DNA of 64,000 bases, taken from NCBI RefSeq assembly GCF_004193775.1, contig NC_041008.1, positions 8,262,731 through 8,326,730 of the forward strand. The letters run 5' to 3'. A program made the translations under genes and the position numbers. This DNA is from Glycine soja (lineage: Eukaryota > Streptophyta > Magnoliopsida > Fabales > Fabaceae). The notes beneath the pieces are model-generated. The model ran no database searches. It was not told the DNA's origin and worked only from the letters and a program-made list of their open reading frames with translations. Positions 35,994-49,519 of the stretch are shown piece by piece; the stretch's first letter is position 1, and each line of letters begins with the position of its first letter.

Positions 35994-38900
35994 CTTCACG
36001 ACTGGCGCTTTTAATTTAATTATAATGCATAAGTAATTAATTGAATTACTAAGGGCACTGATTATTTTAAAAAGAAAATAAAATCAAAAACCTTTTAATA
36101 AACTTATTGTGTCTTATTTATTTAATCAAGCCTAGTGATCCTAGGACACAACAATTGGTATAGAATACATTAACATGCATTGTTCTTGTATAAAGACTTG
36201 ATTAATTTTTCATTCTATTTTTCCCTTTTAATTTTTTTTCTTATCTTCACTTGTTTCATTAGTTTCATCAAAATAGATCTTATGATAATTGATTTTTTAG
36301 AAAAAGAAAATTGTTATTTCTATATATATTTTGGAAATAACGTGGGTGAGCTTCTCTTTTTTATTTATTTAACAGATTAGGTGGGAACCTACCATTCTTG
36401 GCGTGATCTTTGTTGCTTTCTTGCAATTTACCAGGCACCTGGTGAGTACTCTATTGGAAGATATAGTCATTCTCATTTCAACTTTTGCTTTTCCATATAT
36501 TTATATTGATTTTGATAAAGAACAAGAAAAGGTGGAGTGAGAAGAATTTTAATGCGCCACTCAACCTTGTTGGACCTTAAGGATTAATTTCGATATCAAC
36601 AGTCTATGAATATAATTATAGCAAGAATACTAATAGAGTAATAGTAAAGTCACATTAAACAAAGAGAATGTAGCAATATTTCACAAAAGATATACTTAGA
36701 ATTTCACCATGTATACTGTTGGTAAATTTTTAATTAATACGTGTATCAAAGTTAATTATTGTAATGGATTTCACCTTTTGATACAATCTTTCAGAGGAAT
36801 AAGAATCCAAAACTCTTTTGGGTACCGGCTATAGCTCCAATGGTGACTGTAGTAGTTGCTGCCGTTTTCACCTACGTCGTCAAGGGCCAACATCATGGAA
36901 TTCAAATTGTGAGTTAGATATATATAATAATTTTTTTTTTCACTTTCTAAGTATCTTATAATATACCATAATTCCGTTTTGTTCTTATATAAGAAGTTGA
37001 TTAATTATATAGGTGGGCCATCTAGATAAAGGACTAAATCCCTTGTCCATTCACTATTTGAACTTTAATGGTAAATATTTACGAGCAGTTGTGCAAGCTG
37101 GTCTTGTCACAGGCGTGTTGTCATTAGCGGTAAGCAACTAATTAGTTTCAACCAATATCTTCATATTCAATAATATTTTTTAAATTTTTATTTATTCATT
37201 AACTTATTTTATTAGGAAGGAATAGCAATAGGAAGAAGCTTTGCTGTTGCTGACAATACACCCCATGATGGGAACAAAGAAATGATCGCTTTCGGCCTTA
37301 TGAACTTGTTCGGTTCATTTACTTCATGTTACTTGACTAGTGGTATGTTATGCACGAACAACCATCCCATTAATAATAGGAAAAATACTACTAATAATTT
37401 TTTATTATTTAACACAAATACTAACTAGTGTATCAAAACATACTGGTTATGAAATTTAAGGTAAAAATGTTATTATTGAAAGGCAAAAAAATATGTTGTT
37501 TATAATTTTTTCATTTTCTTATAACTTATATAGTTTCTCTTTCAATTTTTAATCAATACCTTGAACACACTTATTAATATGACTCTTTCTTTAATAGTAT
37601 TATACTCTTTTAATATATAGTAGGACTTTCTTGGTTTCTAATTATAAGAATCTTTTAACTAATTTATGTTCCTTAAAAAATAATTAATTTAATTAATTAT
37701 GTTAAATTTATCAATTAATTGTATTATTATTTTTAAATTATTTTTTTCTTATTTTTTTATCCACTTAATTGTTTTTTAATATTTAGAGAAAGAATAATCA
37801 AGTAAAATATAAAAAAAAATATATCTAAAAATTTTAAAAAAAAACTTATAAAATAGAACAAATAAATTTTTGAAAAATATCTTATAAGTAATACAGAGAA
37901 GTATGTTATATTGAATGAATATTTTCGGGTTACCTATGCTAAGATATGTTTGGTCCCTAATTGTGTTTTGTAGGACCATTTTCCAAGACCGCAGTGAATT
38001 ACAATGCAGGGTGTAAGACTGCTATGGCAAACGTGGTACAGGCAATAGTAATGGCACTCACACTACAATTTTTGGCGCCACTATTTGGCTTCACCCCTCT
38101 TGTTGCTCTCTCAGCTATTATTATTTCTGCCATGCTTGGGCTCATTCATTACGAAGAAGTCATCCATCTCTACAAAGTTGACAAGTTTGACTTTGTTATT
38201 TGCATGGCTGCCTTCCTTGGAGTCATCTTTATAAGCATGGACGTTGGTCTCATGCTGTCTGTGAGTATTCAATTCTTTCTTCTTCTTTTTGTATTTATTG
38301 ATAAATGTTAATTTATTAGTTTTTATTGATTATAATATTCTTTTTGCAATATCAAGGTTGGTCTCGGCGTTCTTAGAGCACTTTTATATGTGGCTAGACC
38401 TGCGCCATGCAAGCTTGGAAAGTTACCTGAAATTGGTTTATATAGAGACACGGAGCAATATAATGTATCAACATACCCAGGAGTTCTTGTTGTACAACTT
38501 GGTTCTCCCGTTTACTTTGCAAATTCTATATACGTCAAAGAAAGGTAAATTATGGATATTCACACTTGTTAGTCCACAACAAACAAGATGCATCCCAAAG
38601 CAATTGAACATTGTAAATTTTTCTGAAATTTTGCATTAGGATTATGAGGTATATTCGAAGTGAGGAAAGCTCTACTGGAGATGTAGTTGAGCACATCATA
38701 CTTGATTTGTCAGGTAATTAAAATTAAGATAGAAAATTTGTTAACAATGTTGAGAATTCTCTTGGATCATGAAGTTTATATGAAAAAAAAAATATAGGTT
38801 ATTAAATGTAGTCGTGTATAAAGTTTTCCTTGATTTTATTTTACAGGAGTGACAGCCATTGACACAACTGCTATTAAAGGATTGGACGAGTTAATTAAAA

Positions 38901-39202
38901 TATTGGGAAAGAATGGAGTTAAGGTATCACATGGATTTCAAGTCGTTAGTGTAGATCCTCCAAAATTGATTTATGTAAATGAATCTGTTTAAGTGATTTA
39001 TGTTGTTTTTTTATTACCCCTTATTGTGCAGGTTTTGTTCGTAAACCCAAGGCTGGAGGTGATGGAGAAGCTTATAATATCCAAGTTTGTTGAGAAAATT
39101 GGGAAGGAGTCGTTTTATCTAATATTGGATGATGCAGTGATGGCAAGTCAATATACACTTCGTTCATCAAAGGCTGCAAATAATGCTCAAGAGGTGGTTT
39201 AA
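33798..39202 (+). CDS. sulfate transporter, SULTR3 group (SULTR3;5-like)
   Basis: Twelve exons by GT/AG junctions: 33798-34155, 34791-34998, 35519-35690, 36376-36441, 36795-36908, 37013-37129, 37216-37342, 37974-38260, 38357-38544, 38640-38713, 38847-38923, 39032-39202. They total 1959 bases with every phase matching: 652 residues plus stop, normal for the SLC26/SULTR family. The N-terminus has an unusual His/Asp tract (residues 10-24), then FGTKLKEALKETLFPDDPF. The membrane domain starts near residue 65 and includes SLAIPQGISYAKLADLPP and GLYSSFVPPLIYAVFGSS, the family signature across the exon 1/2 junction, then GFMGGTAVILILQQLKG, EGIAIGRSF and GPFSKTAVNYNAG. The C-terminal STAS domain (about 515-640) has DLSGVTAIDTT with the conserved Thr region. 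Such proteins are proton-coupled sulfate (or related anion) carriers. In Arabidopsis SULTR3;5 assists SULTR2;1 in root vascular transport; the role here is inferred. No stop, frameshift or missing exon was found. The ATG at 33798 is the first in frame. Confidence 0.95.
35942..35990. repeat. (AT)n microsatellite in sulfate transporter intron 3
   Basis: About 24 uninterrupted AT units between exon 3 and exon 4. A long poly-T tract (about 35721-35738) lies earlier in the same intron. Both are likely length-variable. Confidence 0.92.
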
Positions 39203-42200
39203 GAAGAAATTCATGCCTAAGTAGTTAATTAATTAGCCTTTCGGTTGCCCAAATCAATGTTGTATTATAGAATAGTATTATTATACAACTATATATTTGT
39301 GGAATTGAGAAAATATTCGCTAATAAATTAATGACTTTTCCCATTTTTTGAAGCATACAGCAAAAACTAGCAACTCATAGCATAACTAAAAGGTTGCTGA
39401 TTAATTTAACTAAGCCAACACTGATATCATCAATAACAAAAATAAAATAGATCGATTTTTATATATATGATAGTAATACAGTTTTAAATTACAATTGAGG
39501 TTCCAATAACATTACAACTTAATTTTTTTAAAGAAATAACATTACAACTATTACAATGTGATACAGTAAAAACTTTAAAAACATTGATATTGTTCATAAT
39601 AAATATGTTGGTCAACAGTAATTTAGAACCAACCACTTGTAACCGAGAGATCACATGGTTTTCTAAAATATATTTGTTTTCAGCTTCCAAAATAATTTAA
39701 ATGGTTCCCTAAAGTCCAGAGAAGAAAATTTCTTTTAAAAAAACAATATTGGATTTTACATCCAATTATTGTGGTCTTTATGATGAATTTGCATTTTTTC
39801 TTCTTCTCAAAGGCTATTTCATCTTATTCCATAACAAATAGCAAAAGGGAATCTAAATATATCTAAGTAAAAACCATTTACACTACTGTACATAGGTCTG
39901 TATATGTCTGATCAGTTTATTAATTCCAGAATCATGATACTCCATCTTTGAAAGTAACGGCATAGCTGCAAGAGAAAGGGTTTTTTAATCAGATTTTGAC
40001 AAGCGCCAATGGTGGTGTTGGCTCTTCATCAGATAAAAAACGTGCAAGGGATGTGATCTTGTGTTAAGCCATGCAGTAGCTTACCCCGTATTAGCTACTA
40101 GCTATCACAGGACACTATTAATTGACGTAAGATTGTTTTAATCAATAGTTTTATGCAGTTAAGTTAAATATTGAAAAAAACTTCATTATATATAATTATA
40201 GTAACTAACTGTAAATTTTAAGAATTTCTTAGATTAACAATTATAGAAAACAATAGGATTTTAAAATTTATAATTTTCACAAATAATAAAATAATATGTA
40301 TCTTTTTTTACAGTAAAATTTCTTTTCAATACACATTAAAAAGAGATTTTCTTAATTATTTTTCCCGTTTTTCTCTATATTTGTGATGTCTAAAGGTTAG
40401 AGATAACATTTTTGTGTCAAAAAGATGATCTTATTTTATATTAGTGGATATTAACTTTTTTTAAAATTATTATTTTCATCAAGTAACAGTTATCTCGATA
40501 AACTTATGATCTTTGTAAAAGAGAATATAATTATTATGCAGTAATTTCTCGAAGTAAAATTCATAATTGAAAGATAATATCGCCGGCGAACAAAAAGCTT
40601 ATAATTCAAAATCAAGGTTTTAGGTAAAGACATGCGAATAGTCCTAATAATTTGCAAGTTGAGCAAGCCAATTAACGAATAGCCAAGAGAAGAATGAGTA
40701 GAAAGAAAGAGCAACACTCACCGAAAATTGATAACAGAAGTTTCTCACTCATACAGTCATATATATCAACAGAGAATATAATGTTCTTTAACATAAATTT
40801 AGGACAACTAAATTAAATATTATCTCTTTAATTAGTTTTAGAATGTATTTTTGAGATGTATATATATATAACAAATTAAATTAAATATAAATAATAAAAA
40901 TAATTGTAAATAATAATACGTATGATATTAAATAATAGTGCCGACTGCCAACTAAACACATGGAAGTGTCGTGCCTTATGGGTCCTAAATTTCCCACCTC
41001 TTCATAGTTTGATTCTTGTTGTGGCTGAAACTTATATCAACTCAATGAAATTAGAATATCTTGGACAGATTTTTCGTTAAGTTCATTTATATAAAGTTAG
41101 TTTAGGTCAAGTTCAAAATTTCTTTTTGTTTTGTTAGCCACAATAAGGTTTCTAAGATAGGTTCAAACGTTTGCAATCTTGCTTACCTATGAGTTTGCCA
41201 AATTTTTTAGAGATTTATATATATATATATAACAAGTTACTACTTGGAGTCCAAATAATTAGCATTTAGCACAGTACATGAGATCATATTTAATTATTTA
41301 TTTTTTTTCACTTATTTATCTTTGCATATATACACGCATTTTCAAAAAAAAATTATAAAAATAAAATAAAGAAAACAACAAAAATTGTCCCATTTAATTG
41401 TAAAAAAATAATCCAAATCAACATACAATTTTTTGGCTCACAAATTAAGCATTCAGGCAAGGCCTCCCTAGTTAGAAAACTAACTCTCTCGCTTGCTGGA
41501 CGCATTACATCAGCCCATGTTACAGGTTGGCAACGTACATTTATTTTTAGTTCTTCAAAAAAATTAAAATAAATACTTTCTTAGAAATAAACTAGATCAT
41601 ACCTAACGAGCTTTAGAAATGTAAGTTGGGCAGATTAGTCTCATCCCTTAGGTTTTGTGAATTTCTGCATTTCCATACTATATATGTTTGAGTATGGTTT
41701 TGTCATTCTTGTGCTATGATATATTTAAAAATGTTTTGATATACCTAAAATATTTTTAATTTGAATCAACGTTCTTTAAATATGCCTCATTTGCTAAGAA
41801 TTTATAAGTATCACGAACTTCAAATGTAAAATAATAAATTATAAGTGTCACAATTCACAAGCTAGCTAGAACCTGGAATATAGGGAGTGGGCATTATGAC
41901 TAATTAAAACAATACAATACTTTTTTGCCAGGTTATGGGTTCCTAGGCTTAATCTTGTCCTGACTTCTGAACACATTCTAATCTTACTCGGGTATTTTGA
42001 CGGTTTAAATTAAGCATTTAAAAAGAGGGTGCGAGGGAAATCAAATGAATAGATTATTCCAAAAAAAAATTAATGATTTTTCTGTCTTTAACTGTTTGTA
42101 AATCCTTTATTTCTGAAACACTGCATGTAAATATTTTCTTTTAACATTTAAATTTCAAAATGGCATGTTACTTTATATTGTCAAATTGAACTTGCATATT
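39203..42200. other. 3' flank of the sulfate transporter and intergenic DNA
   Basis: The 3' UTR probably ends within 100-200 bp of the stop codon. The rest is AT-rich with no supported gene. Around 39950-40110 and 41450-41540 there are short GC-richer patches without a long open frame. Confidence 0.4.
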
Positions 42201-42229
42201 CTTGTAACCTAGAAAAATTGCCATTTTTT

Positions 42230-43880
42230 GTTACACTCGCTAGTGAGGCTCAGTTTTTGGAATCCGAGGGAATGTTGAAAGATGTACTGGAAATGGCCAA
42301 AGATCCTGATTGATCTTATAAACGTTGGAAAGACTAGACATTGCATAAGTAAATGATGTTTGCTCCTATGTTAGAAAAGAGACTGTCACAAATTTTAGCA
42401 TAGAAGTAGAAATCCCATCCCTTTGTAAGAATAAGCTGCTTAATTTTGTTATTGTGTCCTGTTTGCACTGGTCAAATAATCTTTCTCTGCTCTCAGGAAA
42501 TTGCTGTGCGTGCTCAAAGTCACACAAACTGGAAGTAAACAACTAGCTAGGAAAACTAGCTTTATTGATAAACTATTCAAATATAATAACAGGTTCTACA
42601 AAAGGATAGTTAAAATGTAGCTTATCATTAATCATTAATTACAAAGATATTGGAATCCTGTAACTACTTGGTTTTCTACTTTTAACTCAATTTAACTTAA
42701 TTAATTAATTTGGAGTTTCGCTTTTGTTGAGATAACCAATGTTTGAAATTAACTCTTATTGCAATGATACTGTGCTCTGTTACTGAAATTGATAAGACTT
42801 AATGCCCAATATGTTGAAAATTTTAGATGCCAAAATCTATTACACATCAAATAAGTTGCTTGTTTAAAATTTTGTGAAACGAAAGTGTTATAATAATGTG
42901 CAAATTCTACCTCTGATTCTTCATCAACTTTTGTAGTTTCCAATGGCAGAGAAAGTCTACTCCAAGGAATGCTCTTAAATTGTTGGTTACTGCTCCATCT
43001 TCCTATCGGAGATGCCAAGAGAAGGGAAAATCAAAACTTGTTTTTTGTGCTTAAGATCAAGAAAAGCATAGTTACCTCCTGATGCAATGCTACGCATGCA
43101 TTTATTTATTATCTTTCTAGAAAATCAATACAAGTAGTGCTGTATATTTCATATGACTTCCCTGTATGATACACATGATTCTTCTCAGAATTTGGGAATT
43201 GTTACTGAATATTGATGGTTATATTAAAGTTGTTCCTCTTTCCGCTTTTTCCCCATTTGACTGCAGAGCCTGGAGCAACAAAAATCTGTAGTTTTGTGGA
43301 TAGTTGTCATCTAAGTGAAGAAAATTTTGGTGCTTCGAAGTTACCACTTGCATTAACCAATTGCTTCTCAAAATTGGCTAGTTTCTTAAATGATTATTTT
43401 CTGCCTCTGCCTTGATCCTGACCACAGCCAATTTGTAAAATAGTTGCTGTAAGTTATACCAAGAGTGCAAGAAATTCTTGAGGTATATATCTGAAAGACA
43501 GCCACAGAAAAAAAGTTCCTTTCTAATGGTTCTTGGACCCCTAATGTTGTAATGGTAAAACATTGATGTATTTTCAATGTCAGTGGTGCTTTAGGAAGCC
43601 AACCAAAGAAGTAAGCTTCATCATTAGGATTTCTTAATGTTAATTTGGATAAATGTGTCTCCCGTTTAGAATTCTAATAGTGTCTAGTATGCTTTTTTTC
43701 AGTAGATGAGAGTAGGGACTAGGGAGTATGAGAACCAAGACAACGGCATAGAAGAGGACACTAACATAGCTAATGCCTAATGATGTTGTGATCACATGAC
43801 ATTGAACATGAAGAAAAGCAGGATGCTGATGACTAAGGAACATCATCCTAAAAGTTTTATATTCGAAGAGCTGTTTGTAC
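42230..43880. other. gene-like relic region, unassigned
   Basis: Base composition is closer to coding or transcribed DNA than the flanks. On the plus strand, segments such as EAQFLESEGMLKDVLEMAKD (about 42245-42310), DVCSYVRKETVTNFSIEVEI (about 42356-42415) and EPGATKICSFVDSCHLSEEN (43266-43325, after an acceptor-like TTGACTGCAG) look protein-like, as does KEHHPKSFIFEELFVQ (about 43835-43880, before a donor-like CAG|GTTAG). They are in different frames and broken by stops. On the minus strand, frames at 42749-43018 and 43378-43563 are also open. I do not recognise the family and cannot choose the strand with confidence. A decayed gene or an untranslated transcript is possible. Confidence 0.3.
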
Positions 43881-44399
43881 AGGTTAGTGATTTGTGCTAG
43901 TCCTTTATGTCGTTAATATTATTATCAACATTTGGTCTTCTTATGGCCATTAGTGGAAGCAATATTGTGACATTTTATGATTTTACCATGTGTTATTACT
44001 TGAAAGTTTTAAATGTTTAATTTTTTCTTTTTCAGCCATTTTGCCAAATGTAATAATCCTTGTCCCTAGACTTATTATTCCTGATTTTTACCCCAAACTA
44101 TTAAGGAATCTACCAAGTAGTCAAGAACCTTTGCCTATTGGCTTTTGCTAATATTGTGCCAACGTACTTTTGAGGATATATAACAAAAACATGTCGAGAA
44201 ACTGAATTTATTCTCTATACTAAGTTTAAAACACTCAAAACGGAATTCTGAATTACTGGCTTACTGCATTGCGTTCCATTTAAATATTCAATTGCTAGCT
44301 AGGTAGACTTTTGGATTTAAATGAAAATCCCGTGCATAAGACATTATGATGCTACAAGTGTGGCGTCACGCACGAATATAACCACGGAAGCAGAGTGGG

Positions 44400-44525
44400 A
44401 TATTGTTATCTGATGTGGCTGTGTGGAATACAGTTGTCTGATGTAAAAGCCCACTGTGGGATACTGTCATATTGTTATCTCATGAAAACTCCAGTACATG
44501 GGGATACGTTGCTATCTCATCTTTT
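44400..44525 (+). repeat. degenerate short repeats around GTTATCTGATG
   Basis: Four imperfect copies (ATTGTTATCTGATG, ACAGTTGTCTGATG, ATTGTTATCTCATG, ACGTTGCTATCTCATC) occur at uneven spacing of about 28-42 bp, several preceded by GGGATA or GGAATA. Function unknown. Confidence 0.5.
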
Positions 44526-44869
44526 TTCTTGGCATATGTCTCCTAGTTTTACAACCCCATCGTTGTCTATTTTTATGGATACTATAGATGGATCTATCTT
44601 TTGTTAGCGAATCGTATTGGTAGGTTAGAAATAAGTAAAAGGGTATTAATCAACTAAAGTTAATTAATTTGCTAAGGAATGAATTCATATTTTAGAAAGA
44701 GGTGGATTTAATTTACACTGCCGATGTGAGAATCTCATTAATGAGTTATAAATGTAATCACTCTTTTTAAGTCTTGAGGTCTGTTTTGATACTATTAAAC
44801 GATATAACTTAACTAAACTTTTTTTTTTATATAAAAAAAGTAAAAGGGTAGTATTATATGAGTGAGTGA

Positions 44870-46200
44870 CAAACAGGTCACTCAAGGTAAAAAATAAAAG
44901 AGTATCATTAAAGCATTTTTAAACAAACAGGTCACTCAAGGTAAAAAGTCTACTAAGTACTAACCCATTCTCCTAACTTGGATAAAGGTCCACATATAAA
45001 TTTAAGACTTTAATATTTTTTTTAGTCTTTATAATATAGGATTTTCATTATTATCCTCTAAAAGTTTGTCCATTTTGGTTTTTATTTTTAATTTTAGTAG
45101 TTGATCCATTATTTCTATTAAGTGATGGTATGACTAATAAAATTGGAAAACAAGTTTAATGTTTCTTACATAATAAGGACTAAAATGGAAATCTTTGTAC
45201 ATCAGTGAAACCAAAATGAAAATCTTTTTATATAAGGGGAACCAAAATGAAAATCTTTTAATATAAAAGATATTTATATGGTAAAAAGTTTTCAATTTTA
45301 TAGGAATTGAAATAGTAGTAATGCGGACTAAAATCAAATAAAAATATTTAACAAGGATCAGAAGATAAAAGAAAATCAAAATGAAAGCAAACCTGTATTA
45401 CAACAATTAAAAAGTTATTTAAGTCTAAAGTCTAATTTGATATCAACTATTCCTGTCAAAATAAAAATTGATACCCACTATCAAACTCAAACTCTGTCCC
45501 CATTACCAAAAACAAAAACTCAAAGTTGGTCCAAGGGAGTTATAGACCCAGTCCAAAAACATATTTAAGGAATGGAGATTGGCCGAAAATCTTCAAAGGC
45601 CCAAAAGAAAAAGTTAAGCCGAATAAAAAAAAAGGCTAAAAAATGAAAACAAGCTGGAGACCTCTAGGACTCAAGAAAATAGGCACACACCGGACAAAAG
45701 GTTAAACTTGTCATTGAGGTCCAAACTTGAAGAGTAAGAACAAGTTTAAAATTAAAACAAGGTCCAAACTGTTATTGTAAATGGGCAGATCACGAATCAC
45801 AACTTCCAAACTCAATTGATCACAAATGACATTTGGCACTGTCCTTAAGGGCATGAGGAGGAGTGTTGGAAAATAAGTGTTACATTGGTATGTTGAAAAC
45901 AAGTTAAAAGACATAAATTAATAAGAATACCGTAAATTCAAAGTGCCAAGATAGCTAGTTTTGGATAAGAGGTCACTTGAGTTAAAAGTCTGGTAACCCA
46001 CTTTCCCACACTCTTGGAAAAGGACCCAAACACAAATTATAATCTGGGTGATCTTTGTTATTTCCATGTTCGTATTCCCAAGTGACCCTTACAATTGAAC
46101 GGATACTTGTTCTTGTGACGCTTATACAAACCAAGTAGAGAAAATAAATGAACGAGAAAAAGAAGTAAAAAAAAAAAAGGAACAATTAAAAGGAATCTCT
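44870..46200 (+). mobile_element. degenerate LTR-retrotransposon remnant
   Basis: At 45851-45863 a purine-rich GCATGAGGAGGAG is followed directly by TGTTGGAAAATAAG, the polypurine-tract/LTR-start arrangement usual for Ty1/copia 3' LTRs. Within the downstream sequence, GGTCACTTGAGTTAAAAGTC and then AACCCACTTTCCC, TTGGAAAAGGACC (about 45970-46030) match GGTCACTCAAGGTAAAAAGTC, AACCCATTCTCC, TTGGATAAAGGTCC at about 44930-44990. The two may be worn copies of one LTR. The stretch between them has no readable polyprotein, so the element has lost its coding part or the two LTR-like parts belong to different insertions. Confidence 0.4.
45175..45262 (+). repeat. three short tandem repeats, about 32-39 bp apart
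   Basis: ACTAAAATGGAAATCTTTG, ACCAAAATGAAAATCTTTT and a third copy of the latter follow each other. Upstream, CATTTTGGTTTTTATTTTT (about 45070) is a near inverted copy, so this may be the arm of an AT-rich foldback repeat spanning about 45010-45370. Confidence 0.55.
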
Positions 46201-49180
46201 TGTGGACATCGATCCTATACAAACATTTGGTTTAGACTAGTAAATGCTCTACAACTCGTAGCAGGTTGTCAGTGGGCCAGAAGAAGGTAATCAAAGGGAC
46301 CAGGTGCTTCAAATGGCATTTGTTTTTAGTAGTTGTAATCAATCTCTATAATATAAGAGTATTAATTAAGTAGAATAATTATAGTTCAATTAACACCAAT
46401 TTTAGTTTCTCTCCTTGTTTATTTTATCTTCATACGCCTTTCTTGATTTTGTTGGTCTCTTTCACTCTATTGTGATTAGCTAAATACCTTTTGTCATTCT
46501 TACTCCAAAGTCCCGCACTCATATTAAAGAATGTCCCAATCATGGCCAATCATTAGGTTACCTTTTGATAAGCATTACTTAGGCAAATAAAAAAGTGGTC
46601 GGAGACTTGAGGATCAGAAAAATTAGCGATAATTGTGCTCTCCTAAACTCATTAAGTTTTAAATATATAAATATTATAAGCATCTTTTGTATGTGTGTGT
46701 GTAGTATCTTAGCTGACCCATTCTATATATCAGGCATTCGAACTGAGCTGGCATTTGAAAATGTTGCGTATTTCTTATGTTGGGTGGTGTGGGGTTTCCT
46801 TGAATACGCGTCTGCGAACGAATCTAATTTGTCACGGTTAGTTTGAACAATACAAAGTTGTTTGTTTTTGTTCTAACGTGCCGACAAGTTCTTAGGGTTA
46901 AGTTAAGAAAAGCATACTAGTTTTGAGTTCTTAGCCGTTTGTTTCTATTCCTTTCCATATCTCCTCTTACTCTCTATCTATTATTCAAATGAGATAAGAA
47001 CGGATTATAAAAAAAATGAGTTGGTGGTTCTCATGTTCTTCTCAATATATAACTTCCCTAGGATTTTTGCAAGATTGCCTACTTTCTTATTCTCTCATAT
47101 ATTAATTTAACTTCCAACTAATTCTAAGCTTATAATGATTTTATAATCCTCAAATGTTTGATCAGGGTGTTAGTTAATTTTATCTAGTGTGGTCCAAAGG
47201 TTTGTATGTGACAAATGCCTATGCATGGAAAGCAGGTTCAAGTTTTGTATACCTAGGAAAAAGGAAGAGTTTAACTTTACAGTTTAAAATGGAAGTTGTA
47301 CCAACGGTTATTGGGTGTGTAAGGATTTGACACCGATGCTCAAGGTTAGAGTGGAATGTCAAATCAGCGTCCAATTTTCATAGGCAAGTAGATATTTAGT
47401 AAATGTTGTGTTGATGGTGAGAAAAAAGAGTGAGTCCAATGCCACAAAAACAAGGTACCATGTTCCTTATGATAAGATGAGAGCCAAGCACATGGCACCC
47501 ACACGAACACTGCGAATTTAGGGACCGCCACAATATTTATTTCCTTTTATTGTCTTCTGATTTGTTGTTCGTCTCTTGCCTTTTATTGCGTGGCCCTTAA
47601 TAAACGATTAAAATGAAAATAATAATGGTTAAAACATGAGAATTTTATTACCTGATTATGTGAACTAATTCGTATGAGGTTGTTTTAGTTAATTAATTAA
47701 TTGTTTTGAATTTGAGTCTTAAACATATCGTTTTATTAAATGTTTAAAATAAGACTTTACATTTTATTATTGTTCTATAAGATTTTTGAGCAAAGTTGTT
47801 CTCTTAAAAGATATCTGTAATTTCTTTCATGGTGAAAATTGTATTTATTTTTTGAAAGAAAAGTATTTTTAAAATAATAAAGAATTTTCATTAAATGATT
47901 CTATTAACAAATAAATATTTAAAAATGAGACATAAAATCTATTTTCGATTATGAATTCTTTTTTGTTAAATAAATAATTTTATAATTTTTAACTTAATAG
48001 AGAATTATTTAATATTTAATACAAATCACTAGTATAATATTGATATATAAATATATCCATTTTTGTTGCAATAGTATAATAGTTCATGGGATTAATAATA
48101 AGGAAATTTTGATAAAAGTATTTTCGATCTAATAATTAGTTTGTAAATGGTTTTGACAATAATAAGAAATAAGGATTAGAAAAGTAAAGTTTTTAGAAGA
48201 AATGAAAATTAAAAAAAGTTAAGATTTAGAAATGTGCGGTAAAATAAATAGACATAAATTCATAAAAAGTTAGGAATTGAATACATATATAATTATTTGT
48301 TAAACATTGTTAATTTCGATGGTAGGCGTGTTGATGTTTTAAGGAATTGAGTGATTGTATTTCAACCCTCGAAATTAACATTCAACCGTTTTATTTATAT
48401 ACATCTAATACTAATAGTCGAATTACATGATTTCAACATGTGTATAAAAACGATGCTAATTACATTGATTTGATACTAACAACTATCTTCACATATTTTT
48501 TCAACCATATCAACTGGTACTTTGATTTGTTAAAAAAATGATTTACTCTTCACCATTTTTTAATTCCACGTGGATGAATGAAATTATAAAAATGAATAAT
48601 CTCAATCGAAATAAGTTCTTTTCAATTGCATAATCAAATTTATCGAATTTTTATCATATTTAACTTATTTTTTTAGAAATTCTTATATTCATCTTTAGAC
48701 AAATACATCGTACATAACTCAATCAAATGTTACATGAGGTAACAAGTTTAAACCAAAATATGGGAAATTTTCTGATAGTTGATTGATTCCGGCCTTGAGC
48801 CACACTGCCACATATTCATCTTCAAGACTTCGATAGCCAATCCAAAGGTAAGCATTGATAATTAGAGACAAAAAGTGGCGGCAAATCACTGACTCAATTA
48901 AAAAGATTTGTTTTTTCGTACTTGATTGTAGGAAGTGGTTAGATGGTTGAGATTGACAAGTGCTGATTACAAATAATTATTGTGATTGTTTCATTTTTCT
49001 ATTACTGGTGGTGCGCCAAATAATAGGCCTCAACACACTCTCAATTCAATGAATGGCAATAATAATCTTTCAAACACTACTAACTACCGAACATTGAAAA
49101 TTCCCTTTAAACACTTGGAATTTATAATAGTTTCAAACTGATCAACAAATTTGAAATATATGAAAAGTTTTTTTTCAATA
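46200..49180. other. intergenic DNA
   Basis: No supported gene in about 3 kb. An 83-codon plus-strand frame at 46595-46846 contains FLCWVVWGFLEYAS but has no recognisable domain, and its start is AT-rich chance-like sequence. About 47200-47570 is less AT-rich but has no long frame. Confidence 0.4.
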
Positions 49181-49187
49181 ATATAAA

Positions 49188-49515
49188 ATGGGTGAAGTTT
49201 TCCGAGCATTAACTTGGTTGGCTGATCCTGATGTCCAAAATGTAATTTTTGAGCTTGATTGCAAGACAATTGTAGTTGGTTTGGTTTATTCAGTTTCACT
49301 AAGGTTAATTCTGATCTTCAACTTATCTAAATGTAGAGCATGTCTTAGTTATTCAAAGTTTGTGGTGAATTTTGTTTGAAGTCAAATTAATCATATTGTT
49401 CATAAATTAGTTAGGGATCAAGATTGTAAGGTAACAATTACGTCTTTTTTTTATTGTGTCTCGTCTTGTATTTTTTTATTATAAATGAAATGATATGATT
49501 TTCTTTTTAAAAAAA
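49188..49515 (+). pseudogene. LINE / RNase H-domain relic
   Basis: The frame from 49188 reads GEVFRALTWLADPDVQNVIF and then ELDCKTIVVGL, matching the plant RNase H-like domain (RVT_3 type) found at the C-terminus of LINE polyproteins and of related cellular ORFs. After a stop at 49377-49379, INHIVHKLVRD corresponds to the usual QANxVAHxLAR motif. The following TTGTATTTTTTTATTATAAA and a short A run near 49508-49517 resemble a LINE 3' end. It is short, lacks reverse transcriptase and carries a stop, so it is a 5'-truncated dead copy. No target duplication was identified. Confidence 0.7.
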
Positions 49516-49519
49516 TAGT

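Noticed and set aside
46595..46846. 83-codon plus-strand ORF with a Trp-rich segment
   Set aside because: No recognisable family and no supporting splice or promoter signals; the start lies in AT-rich chance-like sequence.
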